A DNA stretch of 46,225 nt from Pectinatus sp. (GTDB taxonomy: Bacteria > Bacillota > Negativicutes > Selenomonadales > Selenomonadaceae), in assembly GCA_020025135.1 (NCBI GenBank), contig JAHHSQ010000007.1, forward strand, positions 1-46,225. The letters are read 5' to 3'. Shown piece by piece: positions 6,802-15,190 of the stretch; the stretch's first letter is position 1, and each line of letters opens with the position of its first letter. A program made the translations under genes and the position numbers. The notes beneath the pieces were generated by a model, which saw only the letters and a program-made list of their open reading frames with translations, searched no databases and was not told where the DNA came from.

Positions 6802-8055
6802 TTAGATATCTGCCCTAGTAGGTTGGGCATTTTTTTCTAATAGAACGGCAGCTTGGGCGGCAATGCCTTTTCCTTCACCAGTAAAACCAAGCCCCTCCTC
6901 TGTTGTTGCTTTGACATTTACTTGTTCGAGAGAAAGCGAGAGCGCGACGGCAATATTTTGGCGCATTTTAGGAATATAGGAAGCTAGTTTTGGCTTTTGA
7001 GCGATGATGGTACTGTCAATATTATTTATGCGGAAATGATTTTTACTTAAAAGTTTACCAACTTCCTTTAAGAGCAAAAGACTGGAAATGTTCTTGAAGC
7101 GCTCATCAGTATCGGGAAAGTATTTGCCAATATCGCCTAGGGAAGAAGCCCCTAGTAGGGCGTCAGAAATGGCGTGTAAGAGTACGTCAGCATCGGAGTG
7201 GCCAAGAAGACCGTATTCATAAGGAATATTAACACCGCCAATGATTAATTTTCGCCCGGCTACGAGGCGATGAACATCGTAACCAGTACCAACTTGCATT
7301 TGCATCCTTTGTGGTCTTCCTTTCTTTGTAGTAGTATTAGTATGTGCAAAGACTGCTTGTGCTTGCGAGAGGATGAATTCTGCTTTTTGTAGGTCAGCAG
7401 GTTGAGTCAATTTGATATTTTGTATTCTGCCAGGGATAATCTTTACCGGATGATGTAAGCGCTCTACTAAAGAGGCATCATCAGTGCCCAGAAAATTATC
7501 TTTTTTCGCCTGAGCATAAGCTTGACAGAGTAAGCCTTTTTTAAACCCTTGTGGTGTTTGTGCTAAATAGATAGAAGCGCGGGGGATGGTAGTGGTAATA
7601 AATAAATCATCCGATACCTGTTTAATGGTGTCAATGGCTGGTAGGGCTGGGATAGCTGCCTCGTATTTTTCAGTAGCTTTTATTATATCGGAGATTAGCT
7701 CTGGGGCGACAAAAGGGCGGGCAGCATCGTGAATGAGTAGGATATCCGTATCTGAGCGCTCTTGTAGTGCTGATAAAGCATTAGCTACTGAATCTTGGCG
7801 TTCTTTTCCTCCTAAGACTATTTGATAGGGTTTAATTTTGTTTTGTAGAGGGAGAAGAAGTTCCGTGATGTATTCAATATCTTTTTGAGCCAAAACGAGG
7901 ATAAAATCATCGATAAGTGGAGCTTGAGAGAGTTGAAGTAAGGTATGTACGAGAATAGGTTGTTCTTGAAGGGGAAGTAGTAATTTGTTGCAAGAGGCTT
8001 GCATACGACGTCCTTGTCCAGCGGCAAGAATAATGGCGGTAGTCAATAACATCAT
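6802..8055 (-). CDS. ispDF: bifunctional IspD-IspF (MEP pathway)
   Basis: A fusion of 2-C-methyl-D-erythritol 4-phosphate cytidylyltransferase (about 5-232) and 2-C-methyl-D-erythritol 2,4-cyclodiphosphate synthase (about 253-410). IspD shows the nucleotide-binding LAAGQGRRM (10-18), HDAARPF and TPQGF. IspF shows the metal ligands D260, H262 and H294 (GYDVH, LHAISDALLGA) and the TTEEGLGFTG motif. A Thr/Lys-rich linker of about 20 residues joins them. Together the domains catalyse two non-consecutive isoprenoid precursor steps. The start could be ATG 8055, ATG 8052 or TTG 8046; AAGG touches the first, so a later one may be used. M251 and M253 have internal Shine-Dalgarno sequences (see findings). 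Confidence 0.95.
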   Translation of the reverse strand: MMLLTTAIILAAGQGRRMQASCNKLLLPLQEQPILVHTLLQLSQAPLIDDFILVLAQKDIEYITELLLPLQNKIKPYQIVLGGKERQDSVANALSALQERSDTDILLIHDAARPFVAPELISDIIKATEKYEAAIPALPAIDTIKQVSDDLFITTTIPRASIYLAQTPQGFKKGLLCQAYAQAKKDNFLGTDDASLVERLHHPVKIIPGRIQNIKLTQPADLQKAEFILSQAQAVFAHTNTTTKKGRPQRMQMQVGTGYDVHRLVAGRKLIIGGVNIPYEYGLLGHSDADVLLHAISDALLGASSLGDIGKYFPDTDERFKNISSLLLLKEVGKLLSKNHFRINNIDSTIIAQKPKLASYIPKMRQNIAVALSLSLEQVNVKATTEEGLGFTGEGKGIAAQAAVLLEKNAQPTRADI

Positions 8056-8070
8056 CCTTTCATATTAGAT

Positions 8071-8102
8071 AAAAGAGCTGCGACGTTTGCCACAGCTCTT
8101 TT
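8071..8102 (-). terminator. hairpin terminator between yacL and ispDF
   Basis: A 10-bp inverted repeat AAAAGAGCTG / CAGCTCTTTT (8071-8080, 8093-8102) lies in the 54-nt gap after the yacL stop. The U-rich end is within the stem, so termination may be partial and allow read-through to ispDF. Confidence 0.55.
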
Positions 8103-8109
8103 GTCATTA

Positions 8110-9225
8110 TTACATTTTAGGTTTAGCGAAAATCATCCGACCAGCAGCCGTCTGTAAGACGGAAGTGACCAAAACTTGAATGGTAGAATTGATATGTTTT
8201 CTACCTCCTTCGACGACAATCATAGTACCGTCATCAAGGTAAGCAACGCCTTGACCTTGTTCCTTACCGTCTTTGACAACGTTGACAACCATAGTTTCGC
8301 CAGGGATAACAACTGGTTTTAGTGCATTGGCTAGTTCGTTGATATTGAGTACGGGAATGCCCTGTAAATCTGCCACTTTGTTTAGATTATAATCATTTGT
8401 GATGATTTTTCCATTAACTAGTTGAGCTAATTTTATCAGCTTAGAGTCAACCTCGCTGATATCATCGAAATCTCGTTCATCGATTTGTACAGGTAAATCT
8501 AAATCAGTTTGAATACGCTTGAGGATATCCAATCCTCGGCGACCACGCGTTCTTTTCAATAAATCAGCCGAATCAGCGATGTGTTGCAGTTCTTCGAGGA
8601 CAAAAACCGGAATGAGTAGAGTTCCTTCAATAAAGCCAGTTTGACAGATATCGGCAATGCGTCCGTCGATAATGACGCTGGTATCTAGTAATTTAAAGCG
8701 GTTATTTGGCATATTCTTAGTATCATTGGCTTTGCTTTTGTTGTATTCGCGCAATAAATTGGGAAAAAGGGCTACTATTTCATTGCGCTTTTTCATGGTA
8801 ATGCTGATACCTAGATAGCCGAGTACGATACTGAAAATTACCGGTAGATAGGGGCCGACTACTGGTATACCGGCAAAAGCCACGCCAAAGAGGTTTGCTA
8901 AGATGAGGCCGATAATGAGACCGCTTACGCCAGCAATGAAGTCATGGATTTTCATCTTATTTAGTTGTACTTCTACCCAATAAGAAAAATGTTTGAGCAG
9001 AACAATCAAATAAGGAGCAATGAAGTATCCAAGTAAAATACCACTGACAGTACCAAGTACCGCCATAGAAAGATTGGCCAAAGTCATGCCAAAAATACTC
9101 AAATTGATATTGACAAATTCTGAGCTAATGACAATGGTAACAAACGGAGCAATAAGACGGAACAGAGCAAGTCCGGTCATTGCTGACAGGCTGATGATAA
9201 AGATGCGGAGCATCTTTTCCAACAT
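8110..9225 (-). CDS. PIN/TRAM domain membrane protein (YacL family)
   Basis: The 371-residue protein has four predicted membrane helices (to about 145), a PIN nuclease-like domain (about 178-300, opening with LLDTSVIIDGRIADI with conserved acidic residues), and a C-terminal TRAM domain (about 305-371) likely to bind RNA. Its exact cellular role is not established. ATG 9225 is chosen because GGAG lies 10 nt upstream; the GTG at 9234 is inside that Shine-Dalgarno. In Bacillus the order is radA-disA-yacL-ispD; here disA is absent and yacL has its own promoter. Confidence 0.93.
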   Translation of the reverse strand: MLEKMLRIFIISLSAMTGLALFRLIAPFVTIVISSEFVNINLSIFGMTLANLSMAVLGTVSGILLGYFIAPYLIVLLKHFSYWVEVQLNKMKIHDFIAGVSGLIIGLILANLFGVAFAGIPVVGPYLPVIFSIVLGYLGISITMKKRNEIVALFPNLLREYNKSKANDTKNMPNNRFKLLDTSVIIDGRIADICQTGFIEGTLLIPVFVLEELQHIADSADLLKRTRGRRGLDILKRIQTDLDLPVQIDERDFDDISEVDSKLIKLAQLVNGKIITNDYNLNKVADLQGIPVLNINELANALKPVVIPGETMVVNVVKDGKEQGQGVAYLDDGTMIVVEGGRKHINSTIQVLVTSVLQTAAGRMIFAKPKM

Positions 9226-9304
9226 AACAATCACTCCATAACATTATTAATGGTGTCTTATTCGCAGGATAATTGCGGAGGTAAAAAGCTAAAAAGATAC
9301 GAAT

Positions 9305-9330
9305 ACTCACGCCAAATAGCGTGAGTTTTT
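9305..9330. other. perfect hairpin in the yacL 5' leader
   Basis: ACTCACGC (9305-9312) / GCGTGAGT (9319-9326) with a 6-nt loop, then five T on the plus strand. Its orientation fits a plus-strand terminator, but no plus-strand gene ends here. On the minus strand it lies in the yacL leader without a U-run. Confidence 0.5.
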
Positions 9331-9367
9331 TATAAAAAATATGAATAAGCACACCCTGTATGGTTTA

Positions 9368-9396
9368 ATGATACTAGATGAAGTGGCATTTGTCAA
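9368..9396 (-). promoter_or_regulatory. promoter of yacL
   Basis: Minus-strand -35 TTGACA (9396-9391), exactly 17 bp, -10 TATCAT (9373-9368). The same two hexamers and spacing occur in the pyrF promoter. It lies between the radA terminator and yacL. Confidence 0.78.
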
Positions 9397-9464
9397 AATT
9401 AAATGACAGACATATACAATAATAGAATTACCCCGTAATGAGTGCTCGAAAAATGTCATTACAA

Positions 9465-9495
9465 CATAAACTCCCACGAATTTATTCGTGGGAGT
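9465..9495 (-). terminator. intrinsic terminator of the ctsR-radA operon
   Basis: A 12-bp perfect stem ACTCCCACGAAT (9470-9481) / ATTCGTGGGAGT (9484-9495), followed on the minus strand by TTTATGTTGT, just after the radA stop. Confidence 0.78.
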
Positions 9496-9511
9496 GTCAA
9501 TGGGGATAGTT

Positions 9512-10873
9512 TTATTTTTTAAAAGCGATATTGATGGCCTCTGTGACCGTGCGGACACCATATATTTGCAGGGGAGAAGAAGGAATTTTTTCGGCATTTT
9601 TGTGGGGAATAATTGCCCTTTTAAAACCGAGTTTCGCTGCTTCGTTGAGACGAATATCTGTGCCGTGCACAGCACGCACTTCCCCAGACAAGCTGACTTC
9701 ACCAAAAACTATTGTTTGGGGAGCAATCACTTTGTTTAAAAAACTGGAAGCCAAGGAAAGACAAAGGGCTAAATCGCAAGCTGGTTCTTCGATTTTAATA
9801 CCGCCAGCTATTTTTACGTAGACATCGCAGGCACCGAGACTCAACTTGACGCGCTTTTCTAAGACGGCAAGCAATAATTGCAGGCGTTTCATATCTACCA
9901 AGTCTGAGGTGCGACGAGGGGGAATATAGGGAGTATTGGCGACTAGAGATTGAATTTCTACCAAGAGGGGACGTGTCCCTTCAATAGTTGGAACTATGCT
10001 TACTCCGGAATGGCCAGTTTCGTCAGAAAGAAACATCTTAGAAGTGTCTGGTACATCTACTAATCCACAATCGCGCATTTCAAAGATACCAATTTCATTA
10101 GTATTGCCAAAGCGATTTTTTACCGCACGCAAGAGGCGAAATTGGGCATTTCTTTCGCCTTCAAAGTAGAGGACTGTATCGACAATATGCTCGAGCACGC
10201 GTGGGCCAGCTAAAGTACCGTCTTTAGTCACGTGACCGATGATAAAGATGGCAATATTATTCATCTTGGCCAATTTCATTAGAGCGATAGCACATTCTCG
10301 CACTTGACTGACGCTTCCAGGGGCACTTTGCAAAAGGGGAGAAAAGATAGTTTGGATGGAATCAATGACAATTAGCTGTGGTTTTTCTTCAAGGGCAGCT
10401 TTGGCGATGTAATCGATATTTATTTCGCTGAGAATTTTTAAATTGGGAGCAAGTGCTGAGAGTCTTTCAGCACGCATGCGTATTTGTTGAGGGCTTTCTT
10501 CGCCAGTCACATATAAGACATTTTTTTCTTTGGCCACGGTAGCACAGATACGGAGGTTTAAACTAGATTTTCCCACTCCAGGGTCGCCGACCATTAGAAC
10601 CAGCGAACCACTAATAATACCTCCGCCTAAGACGCGGTCTAACTCTAGAGAACCACTTGAATAGTGCGGTAATTCTGCTAAGGAAATTTCATCTATCAGT
10701 TGAGGAGTATTTGGTTTACTCAAGCTATTTCCGGAAAAGGCCTTAATTTCTTCAGGGGTGGTCGTTTCTTCGACGAAGGTATTCCAGGAATTACAACTGG
10801 GGCATTTGCCCATCCATTTAGCAGAGTTGTAGCCACATTCTTGACAAATAAACAGGGTCTTTTTTTTAGTCAT
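9512..10873 (-). CDS. radA: DNA repair protein RadA
   Basis: RecA-like ATPase that drives branch migration of recombination intermediates. The 453-residue protein has an N-terminal zinc finger (C10, C13, C24, C27), Walker A GDPGVGKS (96-103), the RadA signature KNRFG (252-256), and a C-terminal Lon-protease-like domain without proteolytic role. The ATG at 10873 overlaps the stop of the preceding small gene (ATGACTAA) with GAGGC 8 nt upstream, so translation is probably coupled. It is the last gene before the terminator at 9465. Confidence 0.96.
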   Translation of the reverse strand: MTKKKTLFICQECGYNSAKWMGKCPSCNSWNTFVEETTTPEEIKAFSGNSLSKPNTPQLIDEISLAELPHYSSGSLELDRVLGGGIISGSLVLMVGDPGVGKSSLNLRICATVAKEKNVLYVTGEESPQQIRMRAERLSALAPNLKILSEINIDYIAKAALEEKPQLIVIDSIQTIFSPLLQSAPGSVSQVRECAIALMKLAKMNNIAIFIIGHVTKDGTLAGPRVLEHIVDTVLYFEGERNAQFRLLRAVKNRFGNTNEIGIFEMRDCGLVDVPDTSKMFLSDETGHSGVSIVPTIEGTRPLLVEIQSLVANTPYIPPRRTSDLVDMKRLQLLLAVLEKRVKLSLGACDVYVKIAGGIKIEEPACDLALCLSLASSFLNKVIAPQTIVFGEVSLSGEVRAVHGTDIRLNEAAKLGFKRAIIPHKNAEKIPSSPLQIYGVRTVTEAINIAFKK

Positions 10874-11081
10874 GATGATTGCCTCGTGGGTTTATATTAT
10901 GGGTATCGTTTTCTTGTTTTATTCGTTTATTATTGGTCTTACCTAAACAACTTTTTAATTTTTTATAAAAAGAATGCCAAAGCCAATAAATGGCAATGGC
11001 AAAATTTAAGAAAAAGTTGAGCAGGTCTTTTCCCCAACTGCTCTGGGAATTTAAAGTGTTTTTTTGTTTATGGGGAGACAT
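10866..11081 (-). CDS. small single-span membrane protein, unknown
   Basis: I do not recognise this 71-residue protein. It has a polar N-terminus, one hydrophobic segment (about 20-40, LLNFFLNFAIAIYWLW) and a basic/polar C-terminus rich in K, N and H. Support for coding comes from position. It starts 14 nt before the clpC stop and ends 8 nt inside radA, filling the gap exactly, and both junctions are overlapping stop/start pairs typical of coupled genes. GGTGAAG lies just before its ATG. It could act with ClpC or RadA, or simply be a local addition. No homology could be tested. Confidence 0.6.
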   Translation of the reverse strand: MSPHKQKNTLNSQSSWGKDLLNFFLNFAIAIYWLWHSFYKKLKSCLGKTNNKRIKQENDTHNINPRGNHHD

Positions 11082-13569
11082 TATTCTTCACCGGTAAAGA
11101 TTTTTTACGTTGCGCTTTCGCTTTTTTACAAGTAAAGCGCAGTTTATCCGTCTTCTTATCATAGGTTACATTAATGGTGGCATGAGCAGTAAATTCTTTA
11201 GCCAATAATTTTTCTGCGAGAGGATTTTCAATGTATTTTTGCAAGGCTCTTTTTAAGGGGCGAGCACCTAATTTATTATCTGTGCCCTGGCGCAAGATGT
11301 AAAGTTTTGCTTTTTTGTCCACGTGCAGATGAAAATGTAGATTTTCTAATCGTTTTTGAATATCGCTTAAGAGTATGTCGATTATTTTAAGTAGCTCAGC
11401 TTCTTTTAAAGGCGTGAAAAAGATACTTTCGTCTAAACGATTTAAGAATTCTGGCTTAAAGAGGCGATGTACCTCCTTGTCAATTTTAGCTTCGAGCAGT
11501 TTTTGTTTTTGCGTTTCATCAGCAGTGGTGGCAAAACCCAAACCAGAAACATTTTTTTGTAATTGGTCAGCACCAACATTAGAAGTCATGATGATGACAG
11601 TATTTCTAAAGTCGATACTGTTGCCTTGACCATCGGTTAGTCTACCGTCATCCATGATTTGTAGGAGGAGATTGAAGATGTCTGGATGGGCTTTTTCAAT
11701 TTCATCGAGGAGAACGACGGAATACGGTTTGCGACGGACTGCTTCAGTGAGTTGTCCGCCTTCTTCGTAGCCGACATAACCAGGGGGAGAGCCGATAAGG
11801 CGAGCAGCAGTATGCTTTTCCATGTATTCAGACATATCAAAGCGTAAAAGCGCTCTTTCATCGCCAAAGAGCGTTTCAGCCACGGCACGAGCTAATTCTG
11901 TTTTTCCTACCCCCGTAGGGCCAAGAAAGAGAAATGAACCGATGGGGCGTTTCGGGTCTTTTAGACCAGCACTAGCTCTCCTCAGGGCGTTAGAAATGGC
12001 AGTGACAGCTTTGTCTTGTCCAATGAGGCGTTGATGTAATTTCTTTTCTAAGTGGAGATACATTTGCGCTTCTTTAGTAGCAAGTCGCTTTACAGGAATT
12101 CCTGTCCAAGCAGCCAATACGGAAGCAATATCATTTTCGGTAACGCGTACTTGGCGATTATTGTTAGCAGAGAGCGACTCGATAAGAGCGGTGAGTTCAT
12201 CTTTAGCTTTTGTTTCGGCATCGCGCATTTTGGCTGCTAATTCGAAATCTTGTTTTTCGACGGCAGAGTTTTTCTTCTTTGTCAAATTTTCAATGTTTTG
12301 TCTAGCTTTTTGTAAGTTTATGGGTTCATCAATGCTATTTAGGCGCAGTTTGGCCGTCGCTTCATCCATAAGGTCGATAGCTTTATCGGGTAGGAACCGG
12401 TCATTGATGTAGCGGTCAGAAAGTTTAACAGCTGCTTCAATCGCTCCGTCCGTTATTTTGGCATTATGAAAAGTTTCATATTTATCGCGGAGCCCCTTTA
12501 AAATTTGGATACTTTCTGCTACCGATGGTTCGTCGAGCATGATCGGTTGAAAACGACGTTCTAGAGCAGCATCTTTTTCGATATACTTGCGATACTCATC
12601 TAAAGTCGTTGCGCCGATAATTTGAATTTCCCCACGCGAGAGTGATGGCTTCAAGAGATTGGCGGCATCGATTGCTCCTTCAGCAGCTCCAGCACCAATT
12701 AAAGTGTGCAATTCATCGATAAAGAGGATGACATTTTTGTTTTCGCGCACTTCATGGAGGAGATTTTTCAATCGTTCCTCGAATTCACCGCGGTACTTTG
12801 TTCCCGCGATGAGGGAGGCCATATTTAAGCTCATAATGCGTTTATCGGCCAAAGAAGCAGGCAACAGTTTGTTGAGAAGGTAGAAAGAAAGGCCTTCTAC
12901 GATAGCTGTTTTGCCAACTCCAGGTTCACCGATGAGGACGGGATTATTTTTCGTGCGCCGTAAAAGAATTTGAATGAGACGTTCTATTTCTTTTTGGCGA
13001 CCGATTACGGGGTCTATTTTGTTATCTAAGCACATTTGTCGCAGGTCTAAGCAATAGTTGTCTAGGTAAGGAGTGCGATTTTCTCCTTCTGTCTTTCCTG
13101 TGGAGGAGGAATTAGTCTTTTCATCCCCTTCTCCTTCATTGAGCAAGTCGATAATTTGTTCGCGTAACTCACTGATATCGACTTCGAAAGAGAGTAGTAT
13201 TTTTTGAGCGATATTTTCCTTGCCAGCCAAAATTCCTAGCAAGAGATGTTCGGTACCGATAAGTTCGCTAGACAGATTTTCCGCTTCTTCTTTAGCCTTA
13301 TCTAAAGCTACTCTGGCCAGCGATGTGTACCCAAAGGTAACTTTCTTTTCGGTTATGGGTGTGATGATGATAATATTTTTCAAGCGTTCCTGGACAAGAG
13401 CGTATTCTACGCCATATAAATCGAGGATACGGGCAGCAAAGGATTCTTTTTCATGGAGAAGACCTAAAAGTAAATGGTCTGTACCAAGATAGCCGCATTG
13501 GCGGCGTTTTGATTCGTCGGTGGCAAATGTCAAGGCATTGGCCGCCATATCAGTTAATTTATCGGGCAT
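11068..13569 (-). CDS. clpC: ATP-dependent Clp protease ATPase ClpC
   Basis: AAA+ unfoldase that feeds proteins to ClpP. The 833-residue protein has two N-terminal Clp repeats (to about 145), a first AAA+ module with Walker A GEPGVGKT (214-221) and Walker B ILFIDELH (281-288), a UVR-like middle segment (about 437-456, EKQDFELAAKMRD) typical of ClpC, and a second AAA+ module with GPTGVGKT (550-557) and LDEIEKAH (621-628). All motifs look intact. ATG 13569 has GAGG 6 nt upstream. It is fourth in ctsR-mcsA-mcsB-clpC, so CtsR repression is expected. Confidence 0.97.
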   Translation of the reverse strand: MPDKLTDMAANALTFATDESKRRQCGYLGTDHLLLGLLHEKESFAARILDLYGVEYALVQERLKNIIIITPITEKKVTFGYTSLARVALDKAKEEAENLSSELIGTEHLLLGILAGKENIAQKILLSFEVDISELREQIIDLLNEGEGDEKTNSSSTGKTEGENRTPYLDNYCLDLRQMCLDNKIDPVIGRQKEIERLIQILLRRTKNNPVLIGEPGVGKTAIVEGLSFYLLNKLLPASLADKRIMSLNMASLIAGTKYRGEFEERLKNLLHEVRENKNVILFIDELHTLIGAGAAEGAIDAANLLKPSLSRGEIQIIGATTLDEYRKYIEKDAALERRFQPIMLDEPSVAESIQILKGLRDKYETFHNAKITDGAIEAAVKLSDRYINDRFLPDKAIDLMDEATAKLRLNSIDEPINLQKARQNIENLTKKKNSAVEKQDFELAAKMRDAETKAKDELTALIESLSANNNRQVRVTENDIASVLAAWTGIPVKRLATKEAQMYLHLEKKLHQRLIGQDKAVTAISNALRRASAGLKDPKRPIGSFLFLGPTGVGKTELARAVAETLFGDERALLRFDMSEYMEKHTAARLIGSPPGYVGYEEGGQLTEAVRRKPYSVVLLDEIEKAHPDIFNLLLQIMDDGRLTDGQGNSIDFRNTVIIMTSNVGADQLQKNVSGLGFATTADETQKQKLLEAKIDKEVHRLFKPEFLNRLDESIFFTPLKEAELLKIIDILLSDIQKRLENLHFHLHVDKKAKLYILRQGTDNKLGARPLKRALQKYIENPLAEKLLAKEFTAHATINVTYDKKTDKLRFTCKKAKAQRKKSLPVKNNVSP

Positions 13570-13584
13570 TATAACCTCACTTCC

Positions 13585-14637
13585 TTATTGAGCAAAAATT
13601 TTGCGCAGCATTTCCGCGCGTTTTATATTTAATTCCTCGGAGTCATTTTCTTTAGTGATATCGGAAAACTGGGTGCGAAGATAACTATCTTGTATAGATA
13701 TAAGTGCTCGTCTGTACAAGACGGCTGGCACAGGCAGAATTTTTTCACTGATGCCAAGGCGTATATCGCTGAGGAAACCCTGAGCTTCTCGATAATGGAG
13801 ATTGCGAGCATATTGTAAAATACCATAAGCACGCCATAATCTATCGGTAATTTTATCACGAGAATAGGAAAAAATCATCTGACGAGCAGATTGTTCCATG
13901 GAGACAATTTTTTTGGCTAAGCGAGTTAAGTTGTCGATAGTTTCTATTTCGTTAGCACTGGGTGAGAGCTGATTGTTTAACACAAAGAGGTAATCGGAAG
14001 CGTCATCGCCAAAAACTTTATGGAGTGCTAAACCGAGTTGGGCAGCGATATTTTTTATTTTATCTAATTGTTGTGTTAAGCAAAGACATGGAAGATGTAA
14101 GATGACGGATGCGTATAGTCCAGTACCAGCATGGAGTGGATAGGCACTCAGGTAACCGAGGTTTTCTGTAAAAGCAAAGTCAAATTTTTCTTCGATGCAA
14201 TCATCTATCTTCCAAGCCGCTGGCAATAATTCTTCTAAATTAATGCCAGAACTACTGTGGCGAGTGATAAGGTGGTCATAACCATTGGTCATCAAACTTA
14301 TAGTAGTATCAGGGGTAATAAACAATTCTTGATTTCTCTCGCCGTCGATGAAATCGATAGTTACAAATGACTTATCGACTAAAAGGTCTTTTTCGGCCGG
14401 AGAGAGTTCGGTAAAAAGCGGTTGATAAAATTTTTGACCGCAGATGGCCGTCAATTTAGGTAAGAGCTCACGTAAACGTTGGTTTACGGCACAGCGAGCT
14501 TCTGGCGAGGATTTATGGGGAAAGAGAAAATCGGCGAAATTGCGACGGATGAGAATGTTGCTAGCAAGAACGATTCCACCATCATCTTCATGCAGGTAGG
14601 CAATATCGTCATTTTTTAAGATATCATGTGCTGTCAA
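13585..14637 (-). CDS. mcsB: McsB-like protein, predicted inactive arginine kinase
   Basis: By position and overall alignment (for example WKIDDCIEEKFDFAFTE, GTGLYASVILHLP, FLSDIRLGI) this 350-residue protein is McsB, which normally phosphorylates arginines to mark proteins for ClpCP. The guanidino-kinase motifs are all changed. The SRIRLARN-type site reads ASNILIRRN (25-33). NEEDH reads NGYDH (118-122), losing both Glu. CPTNxGTGLR reads YPLHAGTGLY (166-175). RGxYGEGSE reads HKVFGDDASD (206-215), and SNQxTLG reads NNQLSPS. I infer no kinase activity and possibly a scaffold role with McsA. Start is TTG 14637 with GGAGGA 7-8 nt upstream, 3 nt after the mcsA stop. The frame is intact. Confidence 0.88.
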   Translation of the reverse strand: MTAHDILKNDDIAYLHEDDGGIVLASNILIRRNFADFLFPHKSSPEARCAVNQRLRELLPKLTAICGQKFYQPLFTELSPAEKDLLVDKSFVTIDFIDGERNQELFITPDTTISLMTNGYDHLITRHSSSGINLEELLPAAWKIDDCIEEKFDFAFTENLGYLSAYPLHAGTGLYASVILHLPCLCLTQQLDKIKNIAAQLGLALHKVFGDDASDYLFVLNNQLSPSANEIETIDNLTRLAKKIVSMEQSARQMIFSYSRDKITDRLWRAYGILQYARNLHYREAQGFLSDIRLGISEKILPVPAVLYRRALISIQDSYLRTQFSDITKENDSEELNIKRAEMLRKIFAQ

Positions 14638-14639
14638 AA

Positions 14640-15188
14640 TTATTCCTCCTCGCTACTGTCGATATTTTCAGCTTCTAATTTTTTTATCTCATCGCGAATT
14701 TTAGCAGCCTTTTCGTACGATTCTTCGGCGATACAAGCGGCAATTTCTTCCCGTAATCGCGAGATATCTCTACTGACGCGAAGTTTTTTCTTGGCGCGCT
14801 TGGGAATTTTACCTTTGTATTCAGAAGCTCCGTAGAGGCGTTTCAAAAGAGGCGCTAGTTGTTTGGCAAATTCTTTATAACATTCCGGACAACCGAGCTT
14901 CCCGTGTTCAATGATTTCTTGGTAACTCGTGTGACAATGCGGGCATGTGGCCTGCATCATCTCGCTGTCTGGCAGGGATAGTGCCGACAGATTTAAATTG
15001 GAAAAGAGATTGTTTAATAGATTGCCAAGAGACACTTCTTCCGGTATTTTTTCCTTTTTCTTTTTAAGAATGAAGTTGCTGAATTCTGCAGCGCATTCTT
15101 TACAGAAGTAGTGTTCGGTCCTTTTGTCACCATTTAGTTGTACGATATGCATGGTGGCTTCTCTTTTTTTACATTTATCGCAAAGCAT
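14640..15188 (-). CDS. mcsA: McsA, zinc-binding activator of McsB
   Basis: Partner that stimulates McsB and links it to ClpC and CtsR in Bacillus. The 182-residue protein has four CxxC zinc pairs (CDKC at 3-6, CKEC about 29-32, CPHC, CPEC) and a C-terminal UVR domain (about 137-175) ending in an acidic tail. All cysteines are kept, in contrast to the degenerate McsB next to it. GGGGG lies 8-9 nt before ATG 15188, which follows the ctsR stop by 2 nt. Confidence 0.95.
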   Translation of the reverse strand: MLCDKCKKREATMHIVQLNGDKRTEHYFCKECAAEFSNFILKKKKEKIPEEVSLGNLLNNLFSNLNLSALSLPDSEMMQATCPHCHTSYQEIIEHGKLGCPECYKEFAKQLAPLLKRLYGASEYKGKIPKRAKKKLRVSRDISRLREEIAACIAEESYEKAAKIRDEIKKLEAENIDSSEEE

Positions 15189-15190
15189 GA

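Noticed and set aside
9307..9705. 132-residue minus-strand frame overlapping the 3' end of radA
   Set aside because: Runs through the radA terminator and the yacL promoter and is out of frame with radA.
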